Below are positions 32,927-42,448 of a DNA stretch of 64,000 bases, in pieces (positions within the stretch are counted from its first letter, which is position 1; every line of letters begins with the position of its first letter). The stretch covers positions 4,263,608-4,327,607 of the forward strand of contig NZ_CP009454.1 of the NCBI RefSeq assembly GCF_000759475.1. Direction: 5' to 3'. The position numbers were made by a program, and so were the translations under genes. The notes below the pieces were generated by a model. It was not told where the DNA came from. It saw only the letters and a program-made list of their open reading frames with translations, and did no database searches. This DNA is from Pantoea rwandensis (GTDB taxonomy: Bacteria > Pseudomonadota > Gammaproteobacteria > Enterobacterales > Enterobacteriaceae).

Positions 32927-33834
32927 TATTTTTCTCTCCGCTTACGGCCGTCAGCAGGCTGCAGTGACGGCGGTTCGGCGATAAAGGCTCCCTCCGGACG
33001 CCCGGACGTTACCAGATAAAGCACCGTGGTATCCTCTGGCGTGCCTGCACGCCCCAGCCAGCGGTGCTGGAAGGCCGCCGTAATGAACTGGCCCTCAAGC
33101 GCACGCGGATCGAGGATGACCTTGCCCGATGAACGATTACGCACCTGCAGGGCAATGACGCTACTGCCCTGAAGGCTCCAGGCTGCCATTGGCGTGACGG
33201 AAACGGGCTCAGAGGGCATGAGCGTGGTAATGGACGACGGCAGTTTGAGGGATACCGGACTGATACCCGGCACTGCTTCTACCGTGCGCAGCGGACCATA
33301 CATGTTCTGCGCCGCATAGCGGGTCAGGACCACCGGCAGCGGCGCATTAAGTTTCGCCGGCTTACTGCCTGCCTTAGCTGTCTGATTATCCGTTTGCTGA
33401 GCGCTACGACCGGTGCTGTCCCCGTCACTGCTGATGGACTGCTTGTCACGCGCAGTAGCCGTGGCCACCTCACCGTCATACACAATTTTCACCGGCTCAC
33501 GTGTGGTTTTACCCGGCGCTGCAGACACGTCGAGCAGAATAAGTTCCCCGTTCTCTTTATCCTGAAGCTCAAGTCGCGTCACCGGGAACGCTTCGCTGGC
33601 ATCGAGATACACCGCGCCACCCGTGCTTTGAATGCGCAGTTTGCTGTTAAGCGTGGGCGGAAAACCCACTCGCACGTTTTTATTTACGAATACGATGCGT
33701 TCCTGCCCGACGGTAAGCGGGACCTGAAGCGGAATACGCTCCCACTTCATCAGTTCCACCGCACTGGCCATACCAGGGAGAAACAGGCCAGAGAGAAGAA
33801 CAAGAGAGTACTTTTTCAATGTATGCCTCATCAC
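32926..33834 (-). CDS. TraK/VirB9-like protein (TIGR03749, PFL_4704)
   Basis: 302 residues with a signal peptide ending near GMASA. VELMKWERIPLQVPLTVGQE is the family's mature start, followed by FVNKNVRVGFPPTLNSKLRI. Such proteins form the periplasmic/outer-membrane ring of the channel with the VirB10-like protein encoded next. Two ATGs in tandem at the start make the exact first residue uncertain. Confidence 0.85.
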   Translation of the reverse strand: MMRHTLKKYSLVLLSGLFLPGMASAVELMKWERIPLQVPLTVGQERIVFVNKNVRVGFPPTLNSKLRIQSTGGAVYLDASEAFPVTRLELQDKENGELILLDVSAAPGKTTREPVKIVYDGEVATATARDKQSISSDGDSTGRSAQQTDNQTAKAGSKPAKLNAPLPVVLTRYAAQNMYGPLRTVEAVPGISPVSLKLPSSITTLMPSEPVSVTPMAAWSLQGSSVIALQVRNRSSGKVILDPRALEGQFITAAFQHRWLGRAGTPEDTTVLYLVTSGRPEGAFIAEPPSLQPADGRKRREK

Positions 33835-34475
33835 TTTTTCTCCGGCTCAGGCAGGGTGACAGCCTCCAGGCGCTGGGGCGTGGCCGCATAACAGTCCAGC
33901 GCGAGACCGAAAGGGTTGCGCTCCGGATCGCCTTCCCAGCGCACCACTTTCAGGGGGTAGCGGACCAGCGCGCGCTTAACCGACTCAGTGTGGTAGTACT
34001 CATCTGCCACCAGGTCGAGCTGTGCAATCCAGTGGTCCTGATCGAGAATGGTGACGCTGCGGTTTCTGTAACCACGGCGCGGGATTTCATATACCACGCG
34101 AACGCGATCACGAAGCTCATCACTGTTCTTACGCATCTCTGCGTCTTTGTTCAGAAAGTCCTGACAGGATGGTGTGAGGTACGGGCTCATCTGTGCGATT
34201 TTGGCCGGATAATCCACCTCGCCATTTTTTGGCCAGGAATTCAGCTGCTGAAAAATATAAAAGGCAAAGCTGTAGACGGTTGAAGGCGGTACCTCCCACC
34301 ATTTACGCGTACTGCCGGAACGCAGGTCCGGCGGATTGTGAATGGTCAGCTCGGAAGGAGCACGCATCCAGCCAACGCCCGTGACCAGCAAACCGGCAAA
34401 CAGCAGCACACAGGCGATGCGCAGGGAAATAATGTGATTGTCGCGTGCCGTCATGCCATTACGAAAACGACTCAT
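33831..34475 (-). CDS. TraE/VirB8-like inner-membrane protein (TIGR03746, PFL_4703)
   Basis: 214 residues with one N-terminal membrane helix (IISLRIACVLLFAGLLVTGV) and a periplasmic domain starting PSELTIHNPPDLRSG. KWWEVPPSTVYSFAFYIFQQ is a family signature. It overlaps both neighbouring genes by 4 bases. Confidence 0.85.
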   Translation of the reverse strand: MSRFRNGMTARDNHIISLRIACVLLFAGLLVTGVGWMRAPSELTIHNPPDLRSGSTRKWWEVPPSTVYSFAFYIFQQLNSWPKNGEVDYPAKIAQMSPYLTPSCQDFLNKDAEMRKNSDELRDRVRVVYEIPRRGYRNRSVTILDQDHWIAQLDLVADEYYHTESVKRALVRYPLKVVRWEGDPERNPFGLALDCYAATPQRLEAVTLPEPEKK

Positions 34476-34846
34476 CGCTCACCCCCGCGCGTAACAGCCC
34501 GGGTACGTTTTACCTCCCATGCACGGCTGTCCAGAACCATCGAGCGTGACAGGCGGGCCCTGCAGCGAATTTCTTCCAGACGCTGCCAGATGTAGTTCTC
34601 CGGCTTGCCACGCTTGTAGCGAGCAATCCAGCCTCCCCCCAGGAAAACCACGATGAGTGGCATCAGCAGCATGCAGGTAGGAAACGCCAGCCACCCGATA
34701 AAAGGCACCACCGCCAGCGGCACTGCCAGAGGGACACCGGCAATGACACCAGCAATGGCCGCCAGCAGAAACTCACCAGACGTAAAACCTTTCCACACCA
34801 CAGGGGGGTTATTCAGACGGTCAGGAAGGAAATCGATGACGGCCAT
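34472..34846 (-). CDS. TraL-like membrane protein (TIGR03750)
   Basis: 124 residues starting MAVIDFLPDRLNNPPVVWKG, which is typical of the family, with two or three membrane segments between 25 and 75 and a basic tail. It is an inner-membrane channel component. Confidence 0.8.
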   Translation of the reverse strand: MAVIDFLPDRLNNPPVVWKGFTSGEFLLAAIAGVIAGVPLAVPLAVVPFIGWLAFPTCMLLMPLIVVFLGGGWIARYKRGKPENYIWQRLEEIRCRARLSRSMVLDSRAWEVKRTRAVTRGGER

Positions 34847-34855
34847 ACACGCTCC

Positions 34856-35218
34856 TTACAGAATGTCTGAGGCTTTGGTGGCCAGATATATGACTGCCAG
34901 GATGAGCATGATGCCCACCACTGCGTAAAGCAGGAATTCTGTCCAGGAGCCTTTGCCCTTTCGGATGTCGTGGAAAGAAGTGATGATGGCATGCGCAACG
35001 GCCAGAAAAGCGCTTGTACATATAAGCAGGCCCAGTGCCAGTCCGGCCATCTTGGCGTAGCCCATCATGGTGTTGTAGGTGCCACCACCACCTCCTGTCG
35101 TGGGCTGCTCAACAGAGGGAAGGTCTGCCAGAGCCTGTCCGGCAGACAGTAATCCTGAAAGCAGTAGCCCCGCCCGCGCATAAGCAGAGTGGTAAAACCT
35201 GAGTAACTTGGATTTCAT
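34856..35218 (-). CDS. Pilin-like membrane protein (TIGR03745)
   Basis: 120 residues. A signal-like helix ends near GQALA, then DLPSVEQPTTGGGGGTYNTM, then two membrane helices. Size, glycine run and operon position fit the TraA/VirB2-like pilin slot of ICE systems. Confidence 0.78.
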   Translation of the reverse strand: MKSKLLRFYHSAYARAGLLLSGLLSAGQALADLPSVEQPTTGGGGGTYNTMMGYAKMAGLALGLLICTSAFLAVAHAIITSFHDIRKGKGSWTEFLLYAVVGIMLILAVIYLATKASDIL

Positions 35219-35230
35219 TGATTTATCCTT

Positions 35231-35476
35231 TCAGTGGAAAAACAGAAAGAGCATCGACAGGTAAAGCACGACCAGCCTGACGGCGAGCTCATTGAACTGA
35301 CGGAACGTCACGGATTTTGATACGACCCCGCGATAGGCCTGAACCAGCGCCCAGGCGCAGAAAAGCAGAATTACGACCGCAAGCGTGCCGAGAATGAGAG
35401 TATTCAGCTGCCCAGGAGTCAGGCTGCTGCCGGTCCCCGCGCTCCAGCCGTTCAGTTGCGCACCGTTCATCGCCAT
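35231..35476 (-). CDS. Small ICE membrane protein (TIGR03758, PFL_4701)
   Basis: 81 residues with two membrane helices. The segment TPGQLNTLILGTLAVVILLF is followed by AWALVQAYRGV, as in the family. It overlaps the RAQPRD gene by 10 bases. Confidence 0.78.
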   Translation of the reverse strand: MAMNGAQLNGWSAGTGSSLTPGQLNTLILGTLAVVILLFCAWALVQAYRGVVSKSVTFRQFNELAVRLVVLYLSMLFLFFH

Positions 35477-35784
35477 GCGGGTTCCTCAGCACGATACTGG
35501 CCGGTAACTGAGGACTGGCGGGATGCAGGCTGTGCCCGAGAAGGTTCAAGATAGGTCGTTATACCCTGCTTCATGGTGGAGATGTCGCGCGTTGCCTGCT
35601 GGTAATCGAAATAAAAACGGGCATCCTCGGTCTGATTGGCCACCACACGCGCCCGGTCCAGACCGGCCTGCACCTGATCCAACTGACGTAAAACCTGCGC
35701 CAGCTCGTCTTTTTCTGATGCATGGCACTGCAGAACGGGAAGTGTGGCTATCAGCAGTACAATGAGTTTTCTGGTGTGACGCAT
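35467..35784 (-). CDS. RAQPRD-family ICE protein (PFL_4700)
   Basis: 105 residues with a signal peptide. The mature part is a helical DELAQVLRQLDQVQAGLDRA, and YLEPSRAQPASRQ matches the family hallmark near the C-terminus. It is the first gene of the mating-pair operon. Its GGGAG ribosome site can be hidden in a CTCCCG/CGGGAG hairpin. Confidence 0.78.
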   Translation of the reverse strand: MRHTRKLIVLLIATLPVLQCHASEKDELAQVLRQLDQVQAGLDRARVVANQTEDARFYFDYQQATRDISTMKQGITTYLEPSRAQPASRQSSVTGQYRAEEPAWR

Positions 35785-36060
35785 GGAGTTCTCCCGGTTA
35801 ACTGGTCGTCGGGAGATTGACCTAAAGGCGAAGACCTTACAGCAGTAAATTCTTTATGGGGATTGAAAAATAAATGTGTATGTGGGGGGGGGGGGGGGGG
35901 AAGGCCTCGTTAGTAGTGTGTTACTTACGCGGGTATTTTGTTCATCGTTGAATGACTATGTTGTAAGAGTTTACAGCAAGGATACACTTCTGTGCGTTGG
36001 TGCCGATAACATCCCTGGGAATTACTGATTTTTGTTCACAACAATTAAACCGGGAAAAAA
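35785..36060. promoter_or_regulatory. Divergent control region with a 17-base G tract
   Basis: This region separates the minus-strand mating-pair operon from the plus-strand PAS protein gene and should hold both promoters. A run of 17 G lies at 35884-35900, about 160 bases before the PAS gene. Such tracts change length easily by slipped-strand mispairing. No precise promoter could be assigned. Confidence 0.55.
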
Positions 36061-37245
36061 ATGTTAAAATTCTTCAGAAAATCTTGTCAGGCGGAGAATA
36101 TAATGCCTGTAACAGTTGCGGAGGTTTTACCACAATCCGAAGACATACCATTAAAACCGATGCCGAATATGCTCAACTGCGTTCTGGACATGATCCCTCA
36201 AATAGTCTGGTCCTGTGAGGGAAAGGAAATAACAGAAAATTCACCGTTATGGTTATCTCCTGATGCGCCGTTTGTTTTCCATAAAACACAATCCTCAACA
36301 ATTAATCTTTCAGATTTATGTTCACTTATTCACCGGGATGATATTGGTCGCTTCAAGCATTTTATAAGAAGTGCTTCCGTTACTAATTCTACCTCACACA
36401 ATCATGAAAGATTCCGCATTTCATCACCAAGTCAAAGCGAAGAGTGGTACGGTGCGACCATCAAACGTGAGCGCTGCCCAGACGGATTAACGCAGAGGAT
36501 CAGTGGAACATTTTTGAATCTCACTGATGAAATTGCACGCCAAGGTGATTATGACATTGTCCAGACGCGTTTTAATCTTTCACGTGAAATGCTCAATGAC
36601 GGACTATGGGACCTGCAAATTATCGGCGGTGACCCCCTCCACCCAAAAAACGTTTTTTGGTGGTCCCCTCAGTTCCGCAAATTACTTGGCTTTGAAACCG
36701 TTGAGGAGTTCCCGGATGTTATTGACAGCTGGGCATCGCGTCTACATCCGGATGACAGCCAATACACTATCGACGCTTTTATAAAGCATCTGAATGATCG
36801 CAGTGGGGCAACCGGATACGATGTTGATTATCGATTAAAACTTAAAAATGGCGAATACCGCTGGTTTCAGGCCCGTGGTCAGACAAAAAGATCTGCAGAT
36901 GGCACACCTCTTCGGGCTGTAGGGGCACTCATAGACATTCAGCCACGTAAGGACAGAGAAAAACATGCGGAACAGGAGCAAAGACGAGCAGAAATGGGAG
37001 CAGAAGCGGTAAAAGAAATTGCGCAACTGGTGTCTGAAAATGCGAGCATTGCTGCTCAGATAAAACTTGTTTCTCTCAATGCCAGTATTGAAGCCGCCAG
37101 AGCAGGTGTGCAGGGGCGAGGATTCTCAGTCATCGCCAGTGAGATAAGAGAACTGGCAGACAGGACAGCCGAAATAACTGCTAATATAAGCCGACTTCAG
37201 GGCAGGCTGAACATATCAGAAAATAATAGCGACAACTTAAAGTAA
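36061..37245 (+). CDS. Soluble PAS-domain, short methyl-accepting chemotaxis-like protein
   Basis: 394 residues from the ATG at 36061, which has CGGGAAA upstream. There is no membrane helix. Residues about 35-155 form a divergent PAS-like domain. Residues about 165-290 form a PAS_3 domain ([20 protein letters not shown], then [20 protein letters not shown]). Residues about 310-390 are a coiled coil with [20 protein letters not shown] core ([20 protein letters not shown], then [19 protein letters not shown]). That core is the tip of chemoreceptor signalling hairpins, but the hairpin is short. It may act on the host chemotaxis or biofilm network. An inverted repeat follows the gene. Confidence 0.8.
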   Translation: MLKFFRKSCQAENIMPVTVAEVLPQSEDIPLKPMPNMLNCVLDMIPQIVWSCEGKEITENSPLWLSPDAPFVFHKTQSSTINLSDLCSLIHRDDIGRFKHFIRSASVTNSTSHNHERFRISSPSQSEEWYGATIKRERCPDGLTQRISGTFLNLTDEIARQGDYDIVQTRFNLSREMLNDGLWDLQIIGGDPLHPKNVFWWSPQFRKLLGFETVEEFPDVIDSWASRLHPDDSQYTIDAFIKHLNDRSGATGYDVDYRLKLKNGEYRWFQARGQTKRSADGTPLRAVGALIDIQPRKDREKHAEQEQRRAEMGAEAVKEIAQLVSENASIAAQIKLVSLNASIEAARAGVQGRGFSVIASEIRELADRTAEITANISRLQGRLNISENNSDNLK

Positions 37246-38002
37246 ATTAGAACATCCTGGCCGTCATTAATTATAAATTCATCAATTTCTGACGGCCAGT
37301 TGAAGACGATTCCCTGCGTCCGAATTTAGCTGTAACGTTGAGTGATATCTTATGAAGGAATTTCTAAATGATATAAGAAACTATGAGACGCTCTGCAAAA
37401 TCACTATCCGAATCAATGAGGCGCCCTGATGTTTATGAAGAGAAGCAAATGATACCAACCATCAGTAATCCTTATGCTTTGCCTTTCCGCTAAAATAATT
37501 ATTGAAAGATCGTTCCGCAGTTAGACAAGAACTGCTAGATTGCATGTAGCATTAAATGAATTATGCTGCATGTCACTTCATGTTACCTGTGGTTTTAATT
37601 TGCAGTATAGATATGAAGAATGTGAAAGACTTTTTTCTTGGGTAGTCTGAGACGTTGAGCTGATGTTCCGTTCTGCAGAGGTAAGTTTCGTGAAAATTGC
37701 AGCCAATCCCCCCCCTAAAGAAACTCTTTATTCATTCAGCGGAAGGGGTATACATTGTTCTTTCGATATGAACACATTACTGAAGATCAATTATTGTGTC
37801 ATATGAGCATTTTCGTTGTAAAGGCCGGTCGGGAATTCGCCATTCTGGTCAATAATTAGTTTAATGACTTACTGTTTACAGAAGGATGCTTTGGACTAAT
37901 TTTAAAGGGGGCGTATCGCTAAAACATTAATGTTGATTTTTTTAACTGAGCTTGAGTCAAAGGAAGGGCTGGGCATTAAAATTCGCAACTGTGCGGTGAA
38001 AT
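37246..38002. other. Intergenic region without a supported gene
   Basis: A 10-bp perfect inverted repeat (37257-37266 with 37290-37299) follows the PAS gene and may end its transcript, though no T-run is present. The rest is AT-rich and shows no convincing coding sequence. Confidence 0.45.
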
Positions 38003-38491
38003 GTGAAAAGAATAACAGCGCTTACTTTATTAAAGTATAAAAAATGGGCTGATAACGAATTGATTAATAATATCATTAATATTGATATTCAGCACTACAA
38101 TAATGAAAGAAAGAAAATGATAAAAACAATGTGTCAAATTCATAAGGCTGACAGAATTATACAAGCTAACATTCTAGGAGACAAAAATATTTATATTTGT
38201 CTTAACGCACCTTTCACGCCAGACCCCTATGAACTTTTAAAAAACATGAGGGCATGCAATAACTGGTTTATAAATCATATTGCCCCAATGTCGCTTGAAG
38301 AATTTGATGAGATAATATCTTTCAACCGGGTTAATGGTCGACCTGAAGAAGCAAAGGTTTTCGAACTAATTGAGCGGGTAATCATCAATGCTACACGCCA
38401 AAGGGCATATGTCAGCTGGCTCATTACTGAGTGTGGAGGGAAAGCACCAAGTGGGGTAATAACCGAGTTTCTAAGAAAGAATTATTCATGA
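38003..38491 (+). CDS. DinB-like protein
   Basis: 162 residues starting MKRITALTLLKYKKWADNEL, the usual start of DinB/YfiT four-helix proteins. HKADRIIQANILG gives a helix-2 histidine and TRQRAYVSWLITECGG ends the bundle. DinB proteins often bind a metal through three histidines and act as thiol-dependent transferases. Only one candidate ligand is obvious here. AT-rich cargo. Confidence 0.7.
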   Translation: MKRITALTLLKYKKWADNELINNIINIDIQHYNNERKKMIKTMCQIHKADRIIQANILGDKNIYICLNAPFTPDPYELLKNMRACNNWFINHIAPMSLEEFDEIISFNRVNGRPEEAKVFELIERVIINATRQRAYVSWLITECGGKAPSGVITEFLRKNYS

Positions 38492-38600
38492 TGCAGCTCT
38501 CCCCTTTCGAAAAAAATTATAAATCAGGCGACTGGAGGAATTCCCCAAATTTTTTTGGTTTGTGTTATAATATTGTAACATCCTTGATTAAGGAGAGAGT

Positions 38601-38798
38601 GTGTCTTTAAATATAAAAAACCAGCACATACATCAATTGATAGGAAAGGTAACTGCTGAACTACTTAAGCAAGGACAATCGGTTGAGGTACAGGATATTA
38701 TCTATGGCTTATACTCCCTTAGCATACGCACCAGTGACCTCACCACACGAGAGTTATGCCAGCAGGCTATACATCACATGTCTGCAAAATTGCATTGA
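38601..38798 (+). CDS. AriR/YmgB-like small protein
   Basis: 65 residues from a GTG with AGGAG upstream. QLIGKVTAELLKQGQSVEVQ, then DIIYGLYSLSI and a final helix, match the YmgB/AriR biofilm and acid-resistance family (small helical dimers). It is one of three related small genes in 850 bases. Confidence 0.65.
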   Translation: MSLNIKNQHIHQLIGKVTAELLKQGQSVEVQDIIYGLYSLSIRTSDLTTRELCQQAIHHMSAKLH

Positions 38799-38852
38799 AC
38801 CAGCGTCATTATGCCTATAAATCCCTCCCGATTTTTTACGAAAAGTAGGCGG

Positions 38853-39107
38853 TCAAAACCCCTCATCATCCGGGGTACCGCCCACGACTAATTCGAGCGT
38901 GCTTCTCAGCAAATCCTGCCTTTCGTGGTCTTTTTCAAGCTCCAGCTCAGTCAAAATTTGAAGAATTAAGCTTTTATTAGTTACACGGCTTCCTCTCTTC
39001 ATAAGCTGCAAAGCAATACTGTTAAGCAACTCTCTTTCCGGGAGCGATGAGTGACATTCCATATTGAACTGTTTGAGGATGTCATGTTCGTTGCTCTTCT
39101 GCTGCAT
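38853..39107 (-). CDS. AriR/YmgB-like small protein
   Basis: 84 residues, AGGAAAAG upstream of the ATG. LNSIALQLMKRGSRVTNKSL followed by LQILTELELEKD keeps the family pattern (helix, short turn, helix). The C-terminus is acidic. It is divergent from the region holding the 65-residue relative. Confidence 0.6.
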   Translation of the reverse strand: MQQKSNEHDILKQFNMECHSSLPERELLNSIALQLMKRGSRVTNKSLILQILTELELEKDHERQDLLRSTLELVVGGTPDDEGF

Positions 39108-39171
39108 TTCTTTTCCTGTACCTTATGCCGGCTTGCGCCGGCGCGTTTAAAAAATGATGATACAGATAAGC

Positions 39172-39447
39172 TTAGTGCCGAGTCATGGTGTCAGCATATA
39201 ATGCCATTAGAAAATCCTTTTTATCGGAAGTCCTCATTGGGGGACTTTCGGAAAGAGAATCCTTAACAAGAGAAATGGCGGAAAATGTTGCCTGCTTTCT
39301 TTTGGCATCATTTTCAGTCATCAGAATTCTCTCCAGTTGTAGTAACAGGGCTGTACGGGTAATGGGTATTTTTTCTTCTAGAATAATCATTACAGCCTCG
39401 CCAATAATGATATCAGTCAATCCGTCGTCGTCGACAGGATGGTACAT
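39172..39447 (-). CDS. AriR/YmgB-like small protein
   Basis: 91 residues, with an excellent GGAGGAG upstream of the ATG. DIIIGEAVMIILEEKIPITR followed by TALLLQLERILM matches the same family pattern. The tail is longer than in the other two. Confidence 0.6.
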   Translation of the reverse strand: MYHPVDDDGLTDIIIGEAVMIILEEKIPITRTALLLQLERILMTENDAKRKQATFSAISLVKDSLSESPPMRTSDKKDFLMALYADTMTRH

Positions 39448-39595
39448 GATAGCTCCTCCAGTTCGAGTACATACATGGCACTATTTTGGATGTATTGTTG
39501 TAGAGTGATAGTATACCCACGTAAGCTTCTTTCATACCTTTTATGATTCTGCATGATAACCCGGACCAAAACCATGAAACATTTTAGATTCGCAG

Positions 39596-39853
39596 TCAAT
39601 CCCGGCCTATCGCATCAGCCATAGTTCTTAATTTGTGACTATCCATCATTCTTCGCTTCTCAGATGGTTGTCTTTGAAGAGGAAGATCCTGAATCCGATG
39701 ATCCCATATACAACAGGCAAGCTCTGCTAATTTTCTTAACTTATTGGTATCAGATAGCGGCTTGCCATGACCTTTTTGATTGAAATCCTTCAACAATTCA
39801 ATAAGTTCCTGCGTCTCAAATAAATAGTCACGTAATGGCATATCGTTCTTCAT
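39596..39853 (-). CDS. Small hypothetical protein
   Basis: 85 residues from the ATG at 39853 (MKNDMPLRDYLFETQELIEL). It is helical and basic at the C-terminus. No family is recognised. It may belong with the neighbouring small regulators. Confidence 0.5.
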   Translation of the reverse strand: MKNDMPLRDYLFETQELIELLKDFNQKGHGKPLSDTNKLRKLAELACCIWDHRIQDLPLQRQPSEKRRMMDSHKLRTMADAIGRD

Positions 39854-39901
39854 TATGCTTGATACTCCCAGAAAAAGCCCGGATATGGCTAAGAGGTGCA
39901 A

Positions 39902-40354
39902 TCTTGAGAATTTTCACATTCCGTTAAGTTAAATAGCGGTAAATCTCATGATGCGTGTTTAATTAGTTTTTAACACTCGGCTGGTTGACAATACCCGATG
40001 GTAGGCTATTTTCAATAGCGCTGGTTAGAAAAATCCGAATTTGGATAAGTGTAATTTTTGTATCAATTCACCCGGGCACATGCCCGGGTACTTTATTGAG
40101 GCTATGAACCAATAAAAAATCTTACCATCAGCCTTCATGAAATTAAGGGCGCTTAAATCGGAATGGATTAAAAATATCAATTAGATCAATGCGCTACGGT
40201 TCATTGTGTTGTTTTTCTTGTATCAAATTACTATTACGTTAGCCAGTTACACCCCCACACTTTTTACCTCATCCTATAAAATTTCAACCACTAATTTTAA
40301 GACTTAGCTTGAATTCAAATCATAACATTAAACATAATTCCGCCGGGAAATCTT
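39902..40354. other. AT-rich region without a supported gene
   Basis: No coding sequence of note. It contains the upstream region of a possible small gene at 40355. Confidence 0.4.
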
Positions 40355-40456
40355 ATGGTTGAATTAATTTCGTGGAAAATTATTAGCAGGGTGTTAAAGT
40401 TGTTGTGCGATATCTTCTGTCGCGAATTTCATATCTGTGTTTTTAGCCCGCTATGA
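40355..40456 (+). CDS. Possible 33-residue hydrophobic peptide ending in a terminator
   Basis: Starts MVELISWKIISRVLKLLCDI with GGGA upstream and ends CVFSPL. Its stop codon falls inside a Rho-independent terminator. Short hydrophobic peptides of this sort include type I toxins, but no antitoxin RNA is evident. The transcript could equally be a small RNA. Confidence 0.35.
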   Translation: MVELISWKIISRVLKLLCDIFCREFHICVFSPL

Positions 40457-40471
40457 TGGCGGGCATTTTTT
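40446..40471 (+). terminator. Rho-independent terminator
   Basis: GCCCGC (40446-40451) pairs with GCGGGC (40459-40464), followed by ATTTTTT. It ends a short plus-strand transcript from the region 40300-40445. Confidence 0.85.
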
Positions 40472-40678
40472 ATCATGTGCCAGTGTCTAAGAAGAGATTC
40501 GTGATAGCTTCAAAATTCATCATGGCAATATAAAATCTTAAAGCAAGCTCGACTCAAGCTGGTCTGCGTGCTTTTTCAGATATGCAGTTTTCCTGTCTCA
40601 TAGAGTTTTCGTCCACTTAAAACTCAAAAATCTAAAAATTCAGTAGACTTCTCGTAAGTTTAGAAGCTTTGACGTATA

Positions 40679-41209
40679 TCAGTTTCCCAGCCAGTCACTT
40701 TTCTTGATGGAGTACAACAGGCTGGGTGAGGCTTTTTCTACGTCGTGAACTTCTCTGATAAAGCGGAGACCGGACTTTTTCAGCACACCCTGCGATGACA
40801 GATGATGCGCTCTGACAGTGGCTGAAATTTCCTGAAGATCCAGATTACTGAACCCAAAAGCCACCGAAAATCTCGCAAATTCAGTTCCATAACCTTTTCC
40901 CCAAGCAGCAGTCTCAAACCTATAACCTAGATTATTCACCGTCATAAGCTCTATGCTTCGAAGAGTCAGCCCCCCAAAACCTATAAGGGATGAAGGCGTG
41001 TTTTTCTCCGCAATGGCCCAGCATCCGAATCCATGATGACTCCAGTGTCTCAGCCAGTGTTTCAGAACATTTCTGGCATAATCAATGTCCGGATAAGGAC
41101 CTGCGGGGTTAAATGTATTTGTTGCCGGATCACCATAAATTCTATACAAATCAATCAGGTCACATTCTTTTACTGGCCTCAACAGAAGCCGTTCAGTTTG
41201 AAGCAGCAT
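40679..41209 (-). CDS. GNAT acetyltransferase, RimJ/RimL type
   Basis: 176 residues. LLQTERLLLRPVKECDLIDL and a later GYRFETAAWGKGYGTEFARF (acetyl-CoA-binding RxxGxG-like loop) match the Acetyltransf_3 group. The substrate is unknown. It stands alone among cargo genes. Confidence 0.85.
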   Translation of the reverse strand: MLLQTERLLLRPVKECDLIDLYRIYGDPATNTFNPAGPYPDIDYARNVLKHWLRHWSHHGFGCWAIAEKNTPSSLIGFGGLTLRSIELMTVNNLGYRFETAAWGKGYGTEFARFSVAFGFSNLDLQEISATVRAHHLSSQGVLKKSGLRFIREVHDVEKASPSLLYSIKKSDWLGN

Positions 41210-41660
41210 TAGGTACTCCTGAGTGATGTCCTATGCCCGTTATATTACTAATTACACAGTTTGCAAGTTGACTGTCGTAAAACTTACATTCCTTCTGGAA
41301 AATATTCTCAGTTATCTACACCCTCGATTTTAAAAAAATCAGGGTTCATACTGTTTAAACGGGAAGGTTGGTGAAGTTGAGTTGCTGATGTATGTTGAGC
41401 GTAATGGTTCAGATTCCTCTTAATTGACCAGTTACACGACCATATTGGTTAGCGCAGGTGAAAACAAGAACTCTGGCTTACCGTATAACAGAACCCTCAA
41501 CAACAGTTTAGTTAGTAAACGCCACTTCGCCCCTCACTCTTCTAAATTCTGTTGGGACTGTTTTACAGTCTATGTCATCTCTATATCGCTAAGGCCATAG
41601 TGAGTACAGACAGGCTTAGGCTTAAGGTACTTTGTGCTTTAAGTCAGTAGTGACCGTTAA
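41210..41660. other. Region without a supported gene
   Basis: No convincing coding sequence, hairpin or repeat was found here. Confidence 0.4.
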
Positions 41661-41993
41661 TTAGTCTGGTTTTTTCAGCTCCTCTATAGCAGCCTGGTCA
41701 ATCACATTGTCCGCACTGTCTACAGCGCGAGAAATATTTAACAAGCTTTGAAACTCGCTGAGCAGGATTGCGGCGTCTGATTTGAGTAGTTCATCTGATT
41801 CAGTGGATTCGATAACCGTATTAATAGCCTTATTCGCACTTTCGATCATTTCAGTAACGCCCCCTTCTTTACTTACTGCCAGAACGAGTGCGCTGATAAG
41901 CAGAGACTGGGCTTCAACACGGGCAGTTAACTGTTTCATTCCCGCATCAATTTGTGAAATTTTAGCAAGCATGCTGAGCACAACATTCTTCAT
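41661..41993 (-). CDS. Hypothetical helical protein
   Basis: 110 residues, predicted almost fully helical (MKNVVLSMLAKISQIDAGMK, then TARVEAQSLLISALVLAVSK). Possible coiled coil, no clear membrane segment. No family is recognised. Confidence 0.5.
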   Translation of the reverse strand: MKNVVLSMLAKISQIDAGMKQLTARVEAQSLLISALVLAVSKEGGVTEMIESANKAINTVIESTESDELLKSDAAILLSEFQSLLNISRAVDSADNVIDQAAIEELKKPD

Positions 41994-42448
41994 CGCGATA
42001 ACCTCTCAAAAAAAGCATCTTAACCTTTTGTTAAAATCCTGTAGTCAGAACGACTCTGAAAATGAGCCGGACTATCTAGGGTCTCATTATTACCCAAAGG
42101 CTAAATTCCCCAGAATCTTAATTGGGTTATTGCCATGATTATTTTATGGTTTATGCGGGACTATACCTCCTGAGTCAAGTGCAGCCCGAAATGAATCAGG
42201 AGTATTCTCTGGCTTGTGGGCAGTATTTCAGGAACCTTTTCAGGCTAAGTATGTAGCGATACAGTTCACGAACATGATTGACCTGGCTTCATGTGAGATA
42301 TTGGGCTTCGGTTAAGCAAAAGTTACTTAGGCGTCAGTCAGCCGATTTTGCTGAAAACAGCAGCCACTTTCCCTGCTAAATAAGTCTACAAAAATTAGTC
42401 GCAATCACCCTTTCTGTTAATTACACAGCTGGGTGAGTGGTAGATCGC
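41994..42448. other. Region without a supported gene
   Basis: Between the helical hypothetical and the end of the TraD operon. Nothing clear is seen. Confidence 0.4.

Noticed and set aside
37257..37299. attC-like site after the PAS gene
   Set aside because: The inverted repeat has no integron-type core sites or bulges. A transcript-end hairpin is simpler.
39417..39599. 60-codon minus-strand frame between small genes
   Set aside because: It overlaps the well-supported start of the 39172-39447 gene and has no ribosome site or recognisable sequence.
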